Shown piece by piece: positions 17,701-27,114 of a DNA stretch of 64,000 nucleotides. The stretch is from positions 1 to 64,000 of the forward strand of contig JAVDPD010000003.1 of NCBI GenBank assembly GCA_031296935.1, written 5' to 3'. Source of the stretch: Cerasicoccus maritimus. GTDB taxonomy: Bacteria > Verrucomicrobiota > Verrucomicrobiia > Opitutales > Cerasicoccaceae. Position 1 is the first letter of the stretch. Each line of letters opens with the position of its first letter. The translations under genes were made by a program, and so were the position numbers. The notes beneath the pieces are model-generated. The model ran no database searches. It was not told where the DNA came from and was given only the letters and a program-made list of their open reading frames with translations.

Positions 17701-18429
17701 TGCAAGGCTTGGTATGCCACTGGCGGTTGGCGCGCCATAAAGCCCCAGCCATTGTGCCTCTTCAGAGCCCCAGCTTGCAGAGTCTACTTGTGAAGGGAGG
17801 CTGACGTTTGCCTTAACGCCTTCATCAAGGATTGCCCAAGCGTATTGTTCATTGCCGGACTCGTCGATGGGGACAATGGGCGCCTGGATAAGATTGCTGG
17901 CGGTGTTAACTGCGGTTTCGCCAAGGCTACCTTCGCTAACGAGCGTCACTAAACTGCCGGGAATCGTGTTCGCGGCAAAGCTAAGTGCTTCCAGCTCGTC
18001 GGCATCCTCGCTTGGGTAGGAGACAAGCCATTGCACGAAATTGTCCTGCTTTTGTGTGGTGTAGTTGATCGCATTGCCGGGGCTCCATTGGCTGGTCTCC
18101 CAAACGCCAACGAGGTGCGGGTTGGCAAGATTGGCTCCCAGACTCAGATCATTTTCAGCGCCCTCGAGAATCGATGCAGTCGTTGAAATACGCTGATCCG
18201 GCCCGAGGGTTCTTTGGAGCTCGCCCATGGCCACACTTAGCCCAAAGAGTGCATTTTGACGCGCGGCTTGCAATTGGGCCTGTGTCGCGCTGACTTTGAT
18301 TTCCACCTGCAACAATGAGGAGAGGCTGATCAACAGCAGTAAAATGAACGCCATTAGCGAGATTGCGACGACCAATGCAAAGCCGTTAGTCTTGGGGCCG
18401 CGATCTTTGGGGTTATGTGACTTATCCAT
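14767..18429 (-). CDS. giant PilX-like prepilin-type protein
   Basis: A 1220-residue protein. After a short basic leader (residues 1-16, 'KTNGFALVV') there is a single hydrophobic helix (17-40) continuing into an amphipathic helix ('VEIKVSATQAQLQAARQNAL', 41-60). This is the arrangement of PilX-type minor pilins and of the large 'Verru_Chthon cassette' proteins of Verrucomicrobiota. The remaining 1150 residues are Ser/Thr/Asn/Asp-rich and beta-rich, probably extracytoplasmic. A Gly17-Phe18 junction could be a prepilin peptidase site. ATG at 18429 fits the leader better than one 22 codons upstream. The next gene is a secreted protein, and a chemosensory operon is transcribed divergently. An adhesin or pilus-tip role is inference. 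Confidence 0.7.
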   Translation of the reverse strand: MDKSHNPKDRGPKTNGFALVVAISLMAFILLLLISLSSLLQVEIKVSATQAQLQAARQNALFGLSVAMGELQRTLGPDQRISTTASILEGAENDLSLGANLANPHLVGVWETSQWSPGNAINYTTQKQDNFVQWLVSYPSEDADELEALSFAANTIPGSLVTLVSEGSLGETAVNTASNLIQAPIVPIDESGNEQYAWAILDEGVKANVSLPSQVDSASWGSEEAQWLGLYGAPTASGIPSLADLTALAPTFAANHQINILSHDSGAVALGNVGGDPAEYKALFHDLTNYSVGVLSDPVNGGLKQDLSLLSEYNDLSDSDFSPRYLYSSGSTASYESEPAWTQVLDYLASYRSTNLTLDGDDIPRLISSTEDWSLDTDDMLAPRTSHAPTPAITRIQIVFSLVALRVPSNRVSTIQTITANTYQNCQMLYLIASPVVTIYNPYNVPLTTESLYLSLSGVPVGFLFKRESQGENGGLVSLTNQLVPLDAMITSPNNEPRIKTYGVEYVISISASDDSSDDFTLAPGESVVISPFADESSTTLASLSNWTGDRQSDANVMQGKSGYIDGAGLIYDYLNPLRTNPRANYDYTNETGSLTLVNGETILENALPNIGTTSYDSILIKDSDYMTVDIDFAVPHQPESVSEKPFKIELFDKHPFAVSGATVNRLGSYSFVYDDIDDLRDAAENFTTDTFPITKDLIPESNLFLYSSSLHSTAVQDIAPTPLAVLDVFAQTTLSNTNPSLPWSFSNPTTLAGINQLDAASTFNQSYQVTLRDANTPSVEIDSENHGFSFTGITSSEGTKFATHFEQPLQPLQSIASLQHANLASSSYLPKVDYVVGNSFANPLVPLGSVSYNSSSLGYDLLDHSYLANNFLWDSYYLSTIATYQSVFNSNGPTLSETLDNYLSGAPLQNANLQLNTQKSSTDVIRNTILVDDTTLQPDAYRKVAAFQYQTGAFNINSTSISAWKAILTSAAQQAVSAPPLISKVNDGDYDISQISANGNTFSRFRATNHDASFDEDESNNTATTTRSSPAAHAAWQGYRELTDLQISTLAASIVDEVKHRGPFLSLSEFVNRRLGSSSNDERNMMGAIDAAIATTDINDQVKDDMGLDVDIGSLGLPNSAYEDENSAMGIAGFLTQADILQQIGPKLAVRSDTFRIRAYGETSNPITGDTFKAYCEAIVQRTPQYVDSSLEPWETSATDEMGRRFEIISLRWLTDDEI

Positions 18430-19037
18430 GTGCTGAGGGGGCTGTGCGACGAAAAACTGTACGCCGAGATTGGTGAAGGGGACTGAGTCTATCAAGATTA
18501 CTCAGGTAAACGACATTTTGGAAAGTATGCTTTGCGACAGCGTCTGGTGATTTTTTTGCACTATATGGTAAATGTTGGCATGGCATCGATGCGCGCGCGC
18601 TCAGCTCTACATGCGAACAGACAGGAAGTGCAAAAAGAGAGCTATTGTATACATCTCTAGTTGATCGGTGTGTATTAATTTCATCAAAAGCTATAGTCAG
18701 TTGAGTAAAACTTAGCAGCATGCGGGATTAGTTCAACTCATGAGAATGATGAATATCTTTTATGCATAAGATGCGTTTCATTGAGGCAGTTAAGCTACAA
18801 CATGAGTGAAAGAAGAAATGGGGTCTATTGCCTATTTCGGCCTAGGTGGATTTGAACCTTAATGAAACAGCGGTGTGAAGCTGAGTCATGGCGAAAATGT
18901 ATTTAGTCGATGAATGCTAGCCATTAGCGGCATTCATGCTTAGAATGAAAAGCTTCGACTGCTGATTCATGTGAGATTGGCACCTCTGGCATGTCCGATG
19001 CCTATGTTAAAGAGAATATTCACACCTCTTTGACGCT
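18430..19037. other. 608-base non-coding region between pilin-like unit and chemosensory operon
   Basis: AT-richer than its surroundings, with no convincing frame on either strand. It must contain the divergent promoters of the two units. I see a small imperfect palindrome around 18911-18935 (GAATGC...GCATTC) but no clear -35/-10 pair, terminator or riboswitch. Confidence 0.6.
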
Positions 19038-21038
19038 ATGAACGCATCCAACCTGACCGGTCAATCCATACTAATCTGCGATAACAGCCTTACCTTGCGT
19101 AAGATCATAGCTGGTTCATTGGAGGAGCAACAACCGCTTATCGTAGAGGCTTCAACTGGCTCCGAGGCGCTGAGCATATTGTCATCGACTGCCTTTGATA
19201 TCATTTTCCTTGGCACACGCCTCATTGACTGTAGTGCGGAGGTCATTCTGGAAAAAATTGATTCTGCTTCGGCTGTCAATTTGACGAGCGTCGTACTGAT
19301 CAGCAGCAACCAGCAAACTATCTCTGAGTATTCCAATGAGTTTAGCACCGTTTCCAACGGTCTGATTAAGCCAGTAACCAAAGAAAAGGTGCAACGCGTC
19401 TACCAAGACGCTTTTACAAAGAAGCAAAGCGTATCGGTAAGGAGTGGCCGTGTTGAAGACAGCATTCAGGGGCTTTTTAGCACGGAGATTCAGGCAACGC
19501 TTTCCAATGAACTGTCACGCGTCGCCGCGCATATTCCGAATCTGGAAGGCACGCGCCCCAAGGCGATTGATCCGAAGTCGTTCTATTTAAAATACCTGGC
19601 TAGTAATCGTCTGACGAAGCGCTTGGCTGACATTGTTAATAAACATTCTGGCCGCGTAAGTCTCAGCGGTGATTCGGCTGCTCGCTCCAGTGGAGCATTA
19701 AATCCGGCGCTCGTTTACGATGTGTTGACGGACATCGAACAACGCTCGATCTCTGGGACGCTCTATCTGGAAACGCCCGAAGAGACCGTGCAGCTTTGCT
19801 TGCATTCTGGCTCGCTTTCCGGTGTGGCGACGACGAATGGAAAACGTCTGCGTGAGTGTTTGGCGGATATTGATCACCCTGCATTAGGGGGCTACATTGA
19901 GGCAATCCCGGATACGCTGCCGCTTTACACGCATCCGATATTGGCGGATTGGGGGCTGGCTGACGCCGCACGAATTTTTGTCGATGTATATCCTCAACTA
20001 ACCGCGCATTTGCTACGCATCGCTTGCTACGAAAATTGCCGTTTCCGGCTGGTTGAGGATGCGGACCACTGGTTGGCTGTGTTTTCCAGCGAAACATGTG
20101 AGCCCTTGGTGCAGGCTTTTGTAAGAGCTTTACGCGCCAACTGCAGTGAACGGCAAAAATCGGAAACCAGCTCAGCGTTTCTGAATGTTTATCGCCGTCG
20201 GTTTTATGAAAATCCAAGCTGGATTGAATCCAGCTTGAATTCAGATGAACTTTGGATGCTGGAGCTGCTTGGGGCAGAATACACTATCCCGGAGTTAGTC
20301 GCCTCGGGAAGAGTCTCGCCGGTCAATGCTTCGCAATCGCTCAACCTGCTGCATCGCCTTGGCCTGATTGAGCGTCAGAAGAAGCCTGCGACCAGCGTTA
20401 AGCGGGATTACCCCAGTGCGCCGTTTACGATACTGGTGCTGAGCACCTGCCCTGAAGTCACCCGCATGGTCCAGTATTGCATGCAGTCAGAAGACATCGT
20501 TTTGGCGGTGTGCGACGATACCGAATTTGCCATGAACGCGCTGCGCCGGGGGAAGCTGGATCTGCTGATCACCGATGGCCGCACGAAGGGTGATGAAGGT
20601 TTTGGCATCATTAAAAAATTTCAATCAGTTCGCGGTTCGTTGCCTTGGGTAGCGGTTGAGCCGGATGAGGGCGTTGCCTGGGTCGATGATTGCATTAACA
20701 TGCGCCCGGAATCGTTCTTGGCCCGACCATTTAATCTCGCTCACATCGAGCGCACCTTGTGCGTCGTCATCGAGAATGCCAAGCGTGCGCGCCTTGCGCG
20801 GCTTACTGAGGCACCAGCGCTTATTGCGCAGCAGATGGACGACATCAACAACAAGTATGATTATTTGTGTGAGCGTGAAAAGGATTTGCAGCGACGGGAG
20901 TTAGAGCTTCAGCGGCATGAAGCCACCTTCTTCGATAGCTGTAATAAACTGGAAGAAGAACGCGCGTGTCTCGACGTCATGCGCGAAGAAATCGAATTCC
21001 TAAAACTAACTAAAAATGGCCAAAGTTCTAGTAATTGA
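19038..21038 (+). CDS. PatA-like response regulator (degenerate REC, DUF4388, REC, coiled coil)
   Basis: A 666-residue protein. Residues 10-130 form a receiver-like domain ('SILICDNSLTLRKII', 'LIKPV'), but the phosphoacceptor position reads FLG instead of FLD, so it probably cannot be phosphorylated. Around 225-300 a DUF4388 domain ('SISGTLYLETPEETVQLCLHSG') is visible. Residues 460-570 form a second receiver that keeps an Asp ('DLLITDGRTKG'). The C-terminus (about 585-660) is a charged coiled coil. The layout recalls PatA-type regulators. It is the first gene of the chemosensory operon and its end overlaps the next gene by 23 bases. It may be the output or scaffold of the pathway, which is inference. 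Confidence 0.75.
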   Translation: MNASNLTGQSILICDNSLTLRKIIAGSLEEQQPLIVEASTGSEALSILSSTAFDIIFLGTRLIDCSAEVILEKIDSASAVNLTSVVLISSNQQTISEYSNEFSTVSNGLIKPVTKEKVQRVYQDAFTKKQSVSVRSGRVEDSIQGLFSTEIQATLSNELSRVAAHIPNLEGTRPKAIDPKSFYLKYLASNRLTKRLADIVNKHSGRVSLSGDSAARSSGALNPALVYDVLTDIEQRSISGTLYLETPEETVQLCLHSGSLSGVATTNGKRLRECLADIDHPALGGYIEAIPDTLPLYTHPILADWGLADAARIFVDVYPQLTAHLLRIACYENCRFRLVEDADHWLAVFSSETCEPLVQAFVRALRANCSERQKSETSSAFLNVYRRRFYENPSWIESSLNSDELWMLELLGAEYTIPELVASGRVSPVNASQSLNLLHRLGLIERQKKPATSVKRDYPSAPFTILVLSTCPEVTRMVQYCMQSEDIVLAVCDDTEFAMNALRRGKLDLLITDGRTKGDEGFGIIKKFQSVRGSLPWVAVEPDEGVAWVDDCINMRPESFLARPFNLAHIERTLCVVIENAKRARLARLTEAPALIAQQMDDINNKYDYLCEREKDLQRRELELQRHEATFFDSCNKLEEERACLDVMREEIEFLKLTKNGQSSSN

Positions 21039-21378
21039 AGACGTACAAACCGAGATACTGATCTTGACCAAAATACTGCAGTCCATGGGGCATACCGTGA
21101 TGACGGCAGGTGATGGTGAATCAGGCCTCGAACTCGCCGAGCGTGAGCAACCTAGTCTCGTGCTCTCGGATATCGTTATGCCAAAGATGGACGGCTTCCA
21201 AGTTTGCCGCCGCATTAAGCGTAACCCGACAACGAAGGAAATACCAGTCGTGCTGATCAGCTCCAAGACTCAGGACAGTGATAAGTTCTGGGGGCTGAAA
21301 CAAGGCGCCTCTGACTATCTAACCAAGCCGATTAACGACGACGCGGTGATCACCACTGTGAAGAAACTCATCGCCTAG
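21016..21378 (+). CDS. CheY/PilH-like single-domain response regulator
   Basis: A 120-residue stand-alone receiver with all active-site residues: the acidic pair Glu8-Asp9, phosphoacceptor Asp52 ('VLSDIVMPKMDG'), Ser82 and Lys104 ('LTKP'). It is expected to take phosphate from the CheA-type kinase encoded downstream. Single-domain receivers next to CheW and PilJ-like genes are typical of Pil-Chp systems (PilG/PilH). Its start lies inside the previous gene (23-base overlap in another frame), and the CheW gene follows after two bases, so the operon is tightly coupled. Confidence 0.93.
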   Translation: MAKVLVIEDVQTEILILTKILQSMGHTVMTAGDGESGLELAEREQPSLVLSDIVMPKMDGFQVCRRIKRNPTTKEIPVVLISSKTQDSDKFWGLKQGASDYLTKPINDDAVITTVKKLIA

Positions 21379-21380
21379 TC

Positions 21381-21833
21381 ATGTCCACTATTGAAGCGTC
21401 AGTCCTGTCAATTCTTGCATTTGAAGTGCGCCAGCACAGCTTTGCAGTGGATGCCAGCTTGGTGCTGGAAACGAAAACCTACGCCAGCTATACCCGTCTG
21501 CCTGGCAGTGGGGGTAGCTTGATCGGCTTGGCGAATTATCGCAACACCGTGTTGCCACTGATCAATCCGCGTTCGGTATTACTCGGTGAAGGCAGCTCTG
21601 ATTATAAGGGCGAGACCTTCATTGTTTTAGAAGTAGGAGACACCCGCTTGGGCATTGGCATCGACCGTTTGGTAGGCGTATTCACACCCGCCGATCCGAC
21701 ACGGTTTGCTTATCCAAGCAACATGCAGTCCAAGCTGCTGAAGGAAACCATCCTTCTCGATTCAGGCGCGACCGTCGCGCTTTTAGATACGCAAGCCCTC
21801 CTTGAAACAATCACTCACGATTTAAACAACTAA
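21381..21833 (+). CDS. CheW/PilI-like coupling protein
   Basis: A 150-residue CheW-domain protein. 'ILAFEVRQHSFAVDASLVLE' is the first strand pair, 'YTRLPGSGGSLIGLANYRNTVLPLINPRSVL' is the CheW core signature, and 'GDTRLGIGIDRLVGVF' follows. CheW proteins bridge receptors and the CheA kinase at the membrane array. It starts two bases after the receiver gene and ends 13 bases before the receptor gene, the order seen in pilI-pilJ. It is one of three CheW-type proteins in this operon. Confidence 0.9.
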   Translation: MSTIEASVLSILAFEVRQHSFAVDASLVLETKTYASYTRLPGSGGSLIGLANYRNTVLPLINPRSVLLGEGSSDYKGETFIVLEVGDTRLGIGIDRLVGVFTPADPTRFAYPSNMQSKLLKETILLDSGATVALLDTQALLETITHDLNN

Positions 21834-21846
21834 CTGACTACACACC

Positions 21847-24111
21847 ATGTCTAACAAGACTCAATCCAAGAAGTCTCTCGCCACTCAGCTGATCGTTTTC
21901 CTGGTCATCGTGGCGGTGGTTGCCCTCATTCCGGCAATCAACTCCATCGTCGTATCTTCTAAGGCGATGTCCCGTGCAGATGAAATCTCTGAGCTCAATG
22001 ACTTGTCTGACCGATTAAGCCAAGCGATTGCCCGCCAGGCTATTGAGCGTGGTTCTGGCAACACCATGATCGCTGCCGCCGGTACGCCATCGGCCGCCAT
22101 TGTGGAAATTAATCGCAAGAACCGCATTGAGGGTGACGCCTTCGTTTCAGAAGCAACGTCTCTGGCCAACTCCCTCTCGGAGAAGTTGGATGACCCGGAC
22201 TTCACGAACGCGGTGAAAGGCTGGGAGTCCGCCTATCAGGAACTCGTAGCGGCTCGTTCGCGCATTGGTTCGAAGTCGATCACCAATGGAGAATGGCTGG
22301 GCTTTGCCAACCGCAATATCGATGCGGAAAAAGCGCTGATTGCCGTGGCTTTCGCTCCGCACACTGCGGCGGAAGAATCCGTTTTCTACAATGCGATTCT
22401 CCGAGACAGCGCCACGGACATTATCCACTACCTGGGGCAGCAACGTGCGGTTTATGGCGCTACGCTTTCCAGCAACAAGCCGATTACGCCAGAAAACGAT
22501 GCGCGTTTGCAAGTGCTCCGCGCTCGTGTAGCCGCGGCGGTTAGCGCCTTGTCTGAAATTCAGCAACGTGAAGGCGTGCCGACTGGAATCGCTTCCAAGA
22601 TTGCTGAGTTCCGCACCCGGTTCAATGGTTCGTTTGATGAATTCGTAGACGGCATTTTGGCCGAGAGTGAAGCGCGCGCAGCCTTGCTTGCCAGTGGAGC
22701 TGAAGACCTGCCGGAAAACACTTACTCAAAGACGCCGGCCCAGTGGTTCGGTGAGGCGGGCGCCACGATCGCGCTGGCTCGTGAAGTGTCTGAGTTGGCT
22801 GGGGCTGAAAGCTTGGCTGCGTCTAATGGCGTTCGCTCTGAAGCTTCTACGCTCGCTACGCTGAACTGGATTTCTCTGATCATCACCGTCGTGGCCCTTG
22901 TCGCGCTCTACGTCGGATTTAAGCGCATGGTCGTTAACCAGGTTGAAGCGCTCTCGAATGTGTCTCAACAGGTGGCCAATGGCGACTTGGCTGTCCGTGC
23001 CGAGGTTAAGGGTGAGAACGAGCTTTCCACTTTGTCCAGCAACTTCAACCAGATGGTTGAGGCCCTAACCGAGGCGGAAAAAGCATCGGAGCTGCGGGCG
23101 GAGCAAGCAGCGTTGGAGAATGCTCAGCTACAGGCCGGTATTCAAAGTATCCTGATGGTTACGGCCGATGGTTCGGATGGCGACTTGACGGTGCGCGCAT
23201 CGGTGACTGAAGGCGCCTTGGGTAACCTCGCAGACGCGTTCAACCTGATGACAGAAGACATCGGCGCGGCCATTAGCGACATTAAGAAAACGGCTGAAGA
23301 AGTGTCTGCTCGTGCTACCGAAATTAACCTCTCAACGGTTCAGTTGAAGGACGGTGCGGTGACGCAAACGGAAAAGATCACCGAGGCTTCAGGCGCGGTT
23401 CAACTGATGGCTGATAAGATTGTTAACATTTCACAGTCGGCTGAAAACGCCTCTGCTGCGGCGGACTCTGCTCGCCTGGTGGCCGAGCATGGCCAAGGCG
23501 CGATTACGAAGGTTATCGACGGCATGGAACGTATCCGGTCTCAGGTGTTGGAAGGTTCCAAGCGCATCAAGCAACTCGGTGACAGCACCATGGAAATTTC
23601 CTCCATCGTTGGCACCATTCAAGACATCTCCGAACAAACTAACATGCTCGCGTTGAATGCTGCGATTGAAGCGGCGCGCGCCGGTGAGCATGGCCGCGGT
23701 TTCACGGTGGTTGCTGATGAAGTTCGGAAGCTGGCTGAACGTGCCGCGAATGCGACTTCAGAAATTGAAGAACTGATCAATGGCATTCAGGCTGAAACGA
23801 ATCAGTCTGTGGAATCCATGGAAGATCAGATCTCCAATGTGGAACGTGAAACTGAAGTTGTGTCCGAAGCAGGTAAGTCTCTGGCGCAAATTGCTGAGAC
23901 ATCCATTAACTCGGCTAAACTGATCCGCAGCATCAGCGACTCGGCTAAGGAACAAGCACAAGAAGCCGAGCACGTGGTAGAAGCGATGAAACTTATCTCG
24001 GAAATTTCCGAGCAAGCGAAGGTAGCGGCAGACGTGAATAATTCGTCCACCGGTAACCTCGAGCTGACGGCGAAAGCCCTGCTCGACACCACCGGACGAT
24101 TCCGCACCTAG
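21847..24111 (+). CDS. methyl-accepting chemotaxis-type receptor (PilJ/NIT-like)
   Basis: A 754-residue receptor. TM1 spans about 13-33. A helical periplasmic domain (34-335), containing '[15 protein letters not shown]' and an internal 'QRAVYGATL', resembles nitrate/nitrite-sensing (NIT) or PilJ-like domains. TM2 is about 338-358, with a HAMP domain at about 360-412. A second HAMP-like stretch follows (about 430-480, '[22 protein letters not shown]'). The signalling hairpin tip is canonical ('[20 protein letters not shown]', about 596-615). No C-terminal CheR-binding pentapeptide is present, consistent with the absence of cheR and cheB here. The ligand is unknown. Confidence 0.93.
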   Translation: MSNKTQSKKSLATQLIVFLVIVAVVALIPAINSIVVSSKAMSRADEISELNDLSDRLSQAIARQAIERGSGNTMIAAAGTPSAAIVEINRKNRIEGDAFVSEATSLANSLSEKLDDPDFTNAVKGWESAYQELVAARSRIGSKSITNGEWLGFANRNIDAEKALIAVAFAPHTAAEESVFYNAILRDSATDIIHYLGQQRAVYGATLSSNKPITPENDARLQVLRARVAAAVSALSEIQQREGVPTGIASKIAEFRTRFNGSFDEFVDGILAESEARAALLASGAEDLPENTYSKTPAQWFGEAGATIALAREVSELAGAESLAASNGVRSEASTLATLNWISLIITVVALVALYVGFKRMVVNQVEALSNVSQQVANGDLAVRAEVKGENELSTLSSNFNQMVEALTEAEKASELRAEQAALENAQLQAGIQSILMVTADGSDGDLTVRASVTEGALGNLADAFNLMTEDIGAAISDIKKTAEEVSARATEINLSTVQLKDGAVTQTEKITEASGAVQLMADKIVNISQSAENASAAADSARLVAEHGQGAITKVIDGMERIRSQVLEGSKRIKQLGDSTMEISSIVGTIQDISEQTNMLALNAAIEAARAGEHGRGFTVVADEVRKLAERAANATSEIEELINGIQAETNQSVESMEDQISNVERETEVVSEAGKSLAQIAETSINSAKLIRSISDSAKEQAQEAEHVVEAMKLISEISEQAKVAADVNNSSTGNLELTAKALLDTTGRFRT

Positions 24112-24124
24112 CGTCAATTGGCCT

Positions 24125-24170
24125 GGCTGGTCGGAGTGTCCGCGAGTACGTCCGCGGCCTCCGGCCAGCC
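24125..24170 (+). other. intercistronic hairpin between receptor and kinase genes
   Basis: A 12-bp stem (24125-24136 with 24159-24170, GGCTGGtCGGAG/CTCCGGCCAGCC, one G-T) encloses a loop with the direct repeat GTCCGCG twice. There is no T run after it, so it looks like an mRNA processing or stability element rather than a terminator. Confidence 0.5.
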
Positions 24171-24219
24171 ACTGGTCAAACTCACTTTATTACGATTAAC
24201 CTTTTAGCTGTATCCTACC

Positions 24220-27102
24220 ATGATCGAGAGGAAAGAATACTCATTCCCCGAGCTGCTGGAGTCGCCCGATTTTTTGGAATCATTCCTAGGTGACCTGACT
24301 TCAGCCCGCGAGCAGTTTACTGGCGCGTTGAATATGAAAGAGCATCGCCCGGAGGACTTTATCAGCCAAGCCATGCGCACGATGCATATGCTGCGCGGCG
24401 CCGCGGGTTCCATTCGCTTTGACTTGGCCTTCGATCTGGCTGAGCGTGTCCACCGGCTATGTGAGGTGGGCAGTAGTTTTGCGCTGAATCGCAAAGAAGA
24501 CTTTCGACAGATTGCTGATTTCGTGGCCTCCATCGATGGGCTATTGGCTCAGATGGAAGTGGACCTAAAGGCGACGGATATTTCCCAGTCCACTGCGCAG
24601 ATTAATGATTTCTTTGCCTTGGTTGAACCCGCCTATGGCGACTACTTTTACTCGAATGATTCGCAGGATGAAGGCGAGAGCGATTCGGGTAATGTCGAGC
24701 ACTTTGAGGATTTCCTTTCCGAGTTCGGTGATGAGGAATTGCTGAATCCGGTACAGCCGGAAACGCCGGCCCAAGAGGCTGAGGCTCCGCTGCCGGTAGG
24801 TTTTGAGCCGTCCATCGACGATCCCGTAGGCGAAGAGATGCTCAAGTATTTCTTTGAAGAGTTGGACGAAAATATGGAAGGCCTGGAGCGGCATCTGCTG
24901 GCGCTGGAAAAGGACCCGCATAACGTCGAGTCGAACAAAGAAGTTTACCGCCTTGCTCACTCGACGAAGGGTGCGGCAAACAGTATGGGCATGCGTCGTA
25001 TCGGCATCTTGATGCATTCTCTGGAGAGCGTGTTTGATATTCTGCGCGAAGATCCTTCCCGTGCGAGTCAGCGATTCTTCAGCGTTAGCTTGCAATGCTG
25101 TGACTTGGTTATGCGACTCAAGTCGGAGGCGCAGAGTAAGAGCGAAGACGCGTCCTTGCCCAGCGATTGTGAATCGATCAATGGGCAGCTGATCGGTTTG
25201 GAGAGTTCATTGACCGAGGACGCTTCTGGCGAAACAACTGAATCCGCTACGGAGGTGCCGCAAGTGGACAAGACGGTTGCCGCGCCGATGGATGTGCCCA
25301 TGCCAGCCAACACAAATGGCGGGAACTCATTTCGGGTGGATCAGAAGCTCATTGATTCACTGATGGATATGATCGGCGAGCTGTTGATCAGCCGCAATCG
25401 CATGTCCTTATCTTTGGAGGAAATGACCAAGTATTGCCGCGACCTTCAAGACTCGCGCAAGAATTTGAATCAGGTTATCTCCGGCTTTGCTGAGCGTTTC
25501 GACTACACGACTGAACTAAGTGCGCTGCGTAGCGCACTCGATAAAGAATCCGCTTCCGAATCGGAGTTCACTGAGCTCCAGTTCGACCAATACGACGACT
25601 TCAATATCCTGAGCCGTCGCATTACGGAAGTCGGCAATGACACGGATATGACGATCCGTGAGCTCGTGCGCTCCAACCAGAATCTGATTCAGGAAACGGC
25701 GACGCTGGGCCGCTACGTTAGCCAGATTCAGGAAAACGTTTCGCGGGCGCGCCTGGCGCCGGTGAGTTTACTTTTTAACCGTTTGGATAGATCGGTCCGC
25801 GATGCGTGCATCGCAATGAAGAGTGAAGTGCGTTTTATGACAAGTGGGGGCGACACGCTTCTCGACCGAATCATTTTAGATGAACTCTACAATGCCTTCC
25901 TGCATCTAGTGCGCAATAGCGTGGCGCATGCATTTGGTCCGGAGTCGGAGGGGAATCGCATTGAGATCACTGCGCGCCAAGCCAGTGGGCGAATCCACTT
26001 CGAGATCGCTGACAACGGCGGCGGCCTTGACATGGAGAAGATCCGCAGCGCAGGGGTTCGCAAGGGGCTCATCAGCGAAGGAGAAACCGATGAGTCTAAG
26101 ATCATCAACCTACTGTTTACTGCCGGCTTCACGACCCGCGATACGGTTGACGAAGTTGCGGGCCGTGGCGTCGGCATGGAGGTCGCCAAGTCAACGGTGG
26201 AGCGCTTGGGTGGATCTTTAAGGATTACCTCAAGCTCCACAGGCTGCATGATTCACATCGATTTGCCGCTGACCTTGTCTATCGACCAAGGCGTCTTCTT
26301 GACGGTTGGCGAATCGAAGTATGTGTGGCCGATGAACTCCGTGGATCGCGTGGCACGCGCTTGCGATGTGGAGATTAAGCATGAGGAGGGTCGAGTCTTT
26401 TTCATCGACGACGATGTGCTTATCCCTGTTTACGACATGAGCAATGTCTTTGGTGTTGAGCCTCTGCCCGCTGATGAAGGGGCGCTCGTGATTGCCCGAA
26501 TGCAGGATGAGCAAATCGCGTTCAAAGTGCATGCGGTGAACTACCAGCAGGACGTGGTTATCAAAAGTCTGGGCTCATTGCTGGGGGCGCACCCGCTGTT
26601 TACCTCGGCCACGATTGATGGCAATGGGGCGATTGTCCCGATTGTCGATTTCGCGAAATTGGTGAATAGCCTGAATATCAAGCACACTCATTCGGTTGAA
26701 ATTCAGACGCCACTTGCTCCTACCGCGATCAAGCCGCGTATACTGATCGTCGATGACTCTCTGAGCGTTCGTAAAATCTGTGCGGACTACCTCGGCGATC
26801 TGGAAGTAGATGTGGTAACGGCGAATGATGGCATTGAAGCGATAAACTGCACGCGCGACCAACACTTCGATTTGATCTTTACTGATCTGGAGATGCCGCG
26901 CCTCAATGGCCTGGAGTTGATTCCTGAACTGCGCCGCAGGCCGAGCACTTCGGAAACGCCCATTGTGGTGATTTCTTCCCGTTCATCGAGCAAGCATGTA
27001 AACCAGGCAATTTCGCTTGGGGCAACGCAATGCATCAGCAAGCCGTTTTCGAAAAAAGATATTATCGAAATCGCGAACGGCGCCCTTGAATTAATCGCCT
27101 AA
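24220..27102 (+). CDS. hybrid CheA/PilL-type histidine kinase
   Basis: A 960-residue kinase. It has two Hpt domains: His56 in 'MHMLRGAAGS' and His247 in 'AHSTKGAANSMG'. The CheA dimerisation helices start near 375 ('VDQKLIDSLMDMIGELLISRNRM'). In the ATP-binding domain 'LVRNSVAHAFG', 'EIADNGGGL' and 'GRGVGMEVAKSTVERLGG' mark the N, G1 and G2 boxes. A CheW-like domain (about 680-815) and a C-terminal receiver with phosphoacceptor Asp889 ('LIFTDLEMPRLNG') complete it. It autophosphorylates on Hpt histidines under receptor/CheW control and passes phosphate to receivers. The Pil-Chp kinase ChpA has the same layout with more Hpt domains. It is the central enzyme of this operon. Confidence 0.95.
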   Translation: MIERKEYSFPELLESPDFLESFLGDLTSAREQFTGALNMKEHRPEDFISQAMRTMHMLRGAAGSIRFDLAFDLAERVHRLCEVGSSFALNRKEDFRQIADFVASIDGLLAQMEVDLKATDISQSTAQINDFFALVEPAYGDYFYSNDSQDEGESDSGNVEHFEDFLSEFGDEELLNPVQPETPAQEAEAPLPVGFEPSIDDPVGEEMLKYFFEELDENMEGLERHLLALEKDPHNVESNKEVYRLAHSTKGAANSMGMRRIGILMHSLESVFDILREDPSRASQRFFSVSLQCCDLVMRLKSEAQSKSEDASLPSDCESINGQLIGLESSLTEDASGETTESATEVPQVDKTVAAPMDVPMPANTNGGNSFRVDQKLIDSLMDMIGELLISRNRMSLSLEEMTKYCRDLQDSRKNLNQVISGFAERFDYTTELSALRSALDKESASESEFTELQFDQYDDFNILSRRITEVGNDTDMTIRELVRSNQNLIQETATLGRYVSQIQENVSRARLAPVSLLFNRLDRSVRDACIAMKSEVRFMTSGGDTLLDRIILDELYNAFLHLVRNSVAHAFGPESEGNRIEITARQASGRIHFEIADNGGGLDMEKIRSAGVRKGLISEGETDESKIINLLFTAGFTTRDTVDEVAGRGVGMEVAKSTVERLGGSLRITSSSTGCMIHIDLPLTLSIDQGVFLTVGESKYVWPMNSVDRVARACDVEIKHEEGRVFFIDDDVLIPVYDMSNVFGVEPLPADEGALVIARMQDEQIAFKVHAVNYQQDVVIKSLGSLLGAHPLFTSATIDGNGAIVPIVDFAKLVNSLNIKHTHSVEIQTPLAPTAIKPRILIVDDSLSVRKICADYLGDLEVDVVTANDGIEAINCTRDQHFDLIFTDLEMPRLNGLELIPELRRRPSTSETPIVVISSRSSSKHVNQAISLGATQCISKPFSKKDIIEIANGALELIA

Positions 27103-27114
27103 CCTCAATTCAAC

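Noticed and set aside
18988..19004. A sigma54 promoter (TGGCAC...GGCATG) upstream of the chemosensory operon.
   Set aside because: The GG and GC elements are only 8 bases apart instead of 10 and the -12 box is poor.
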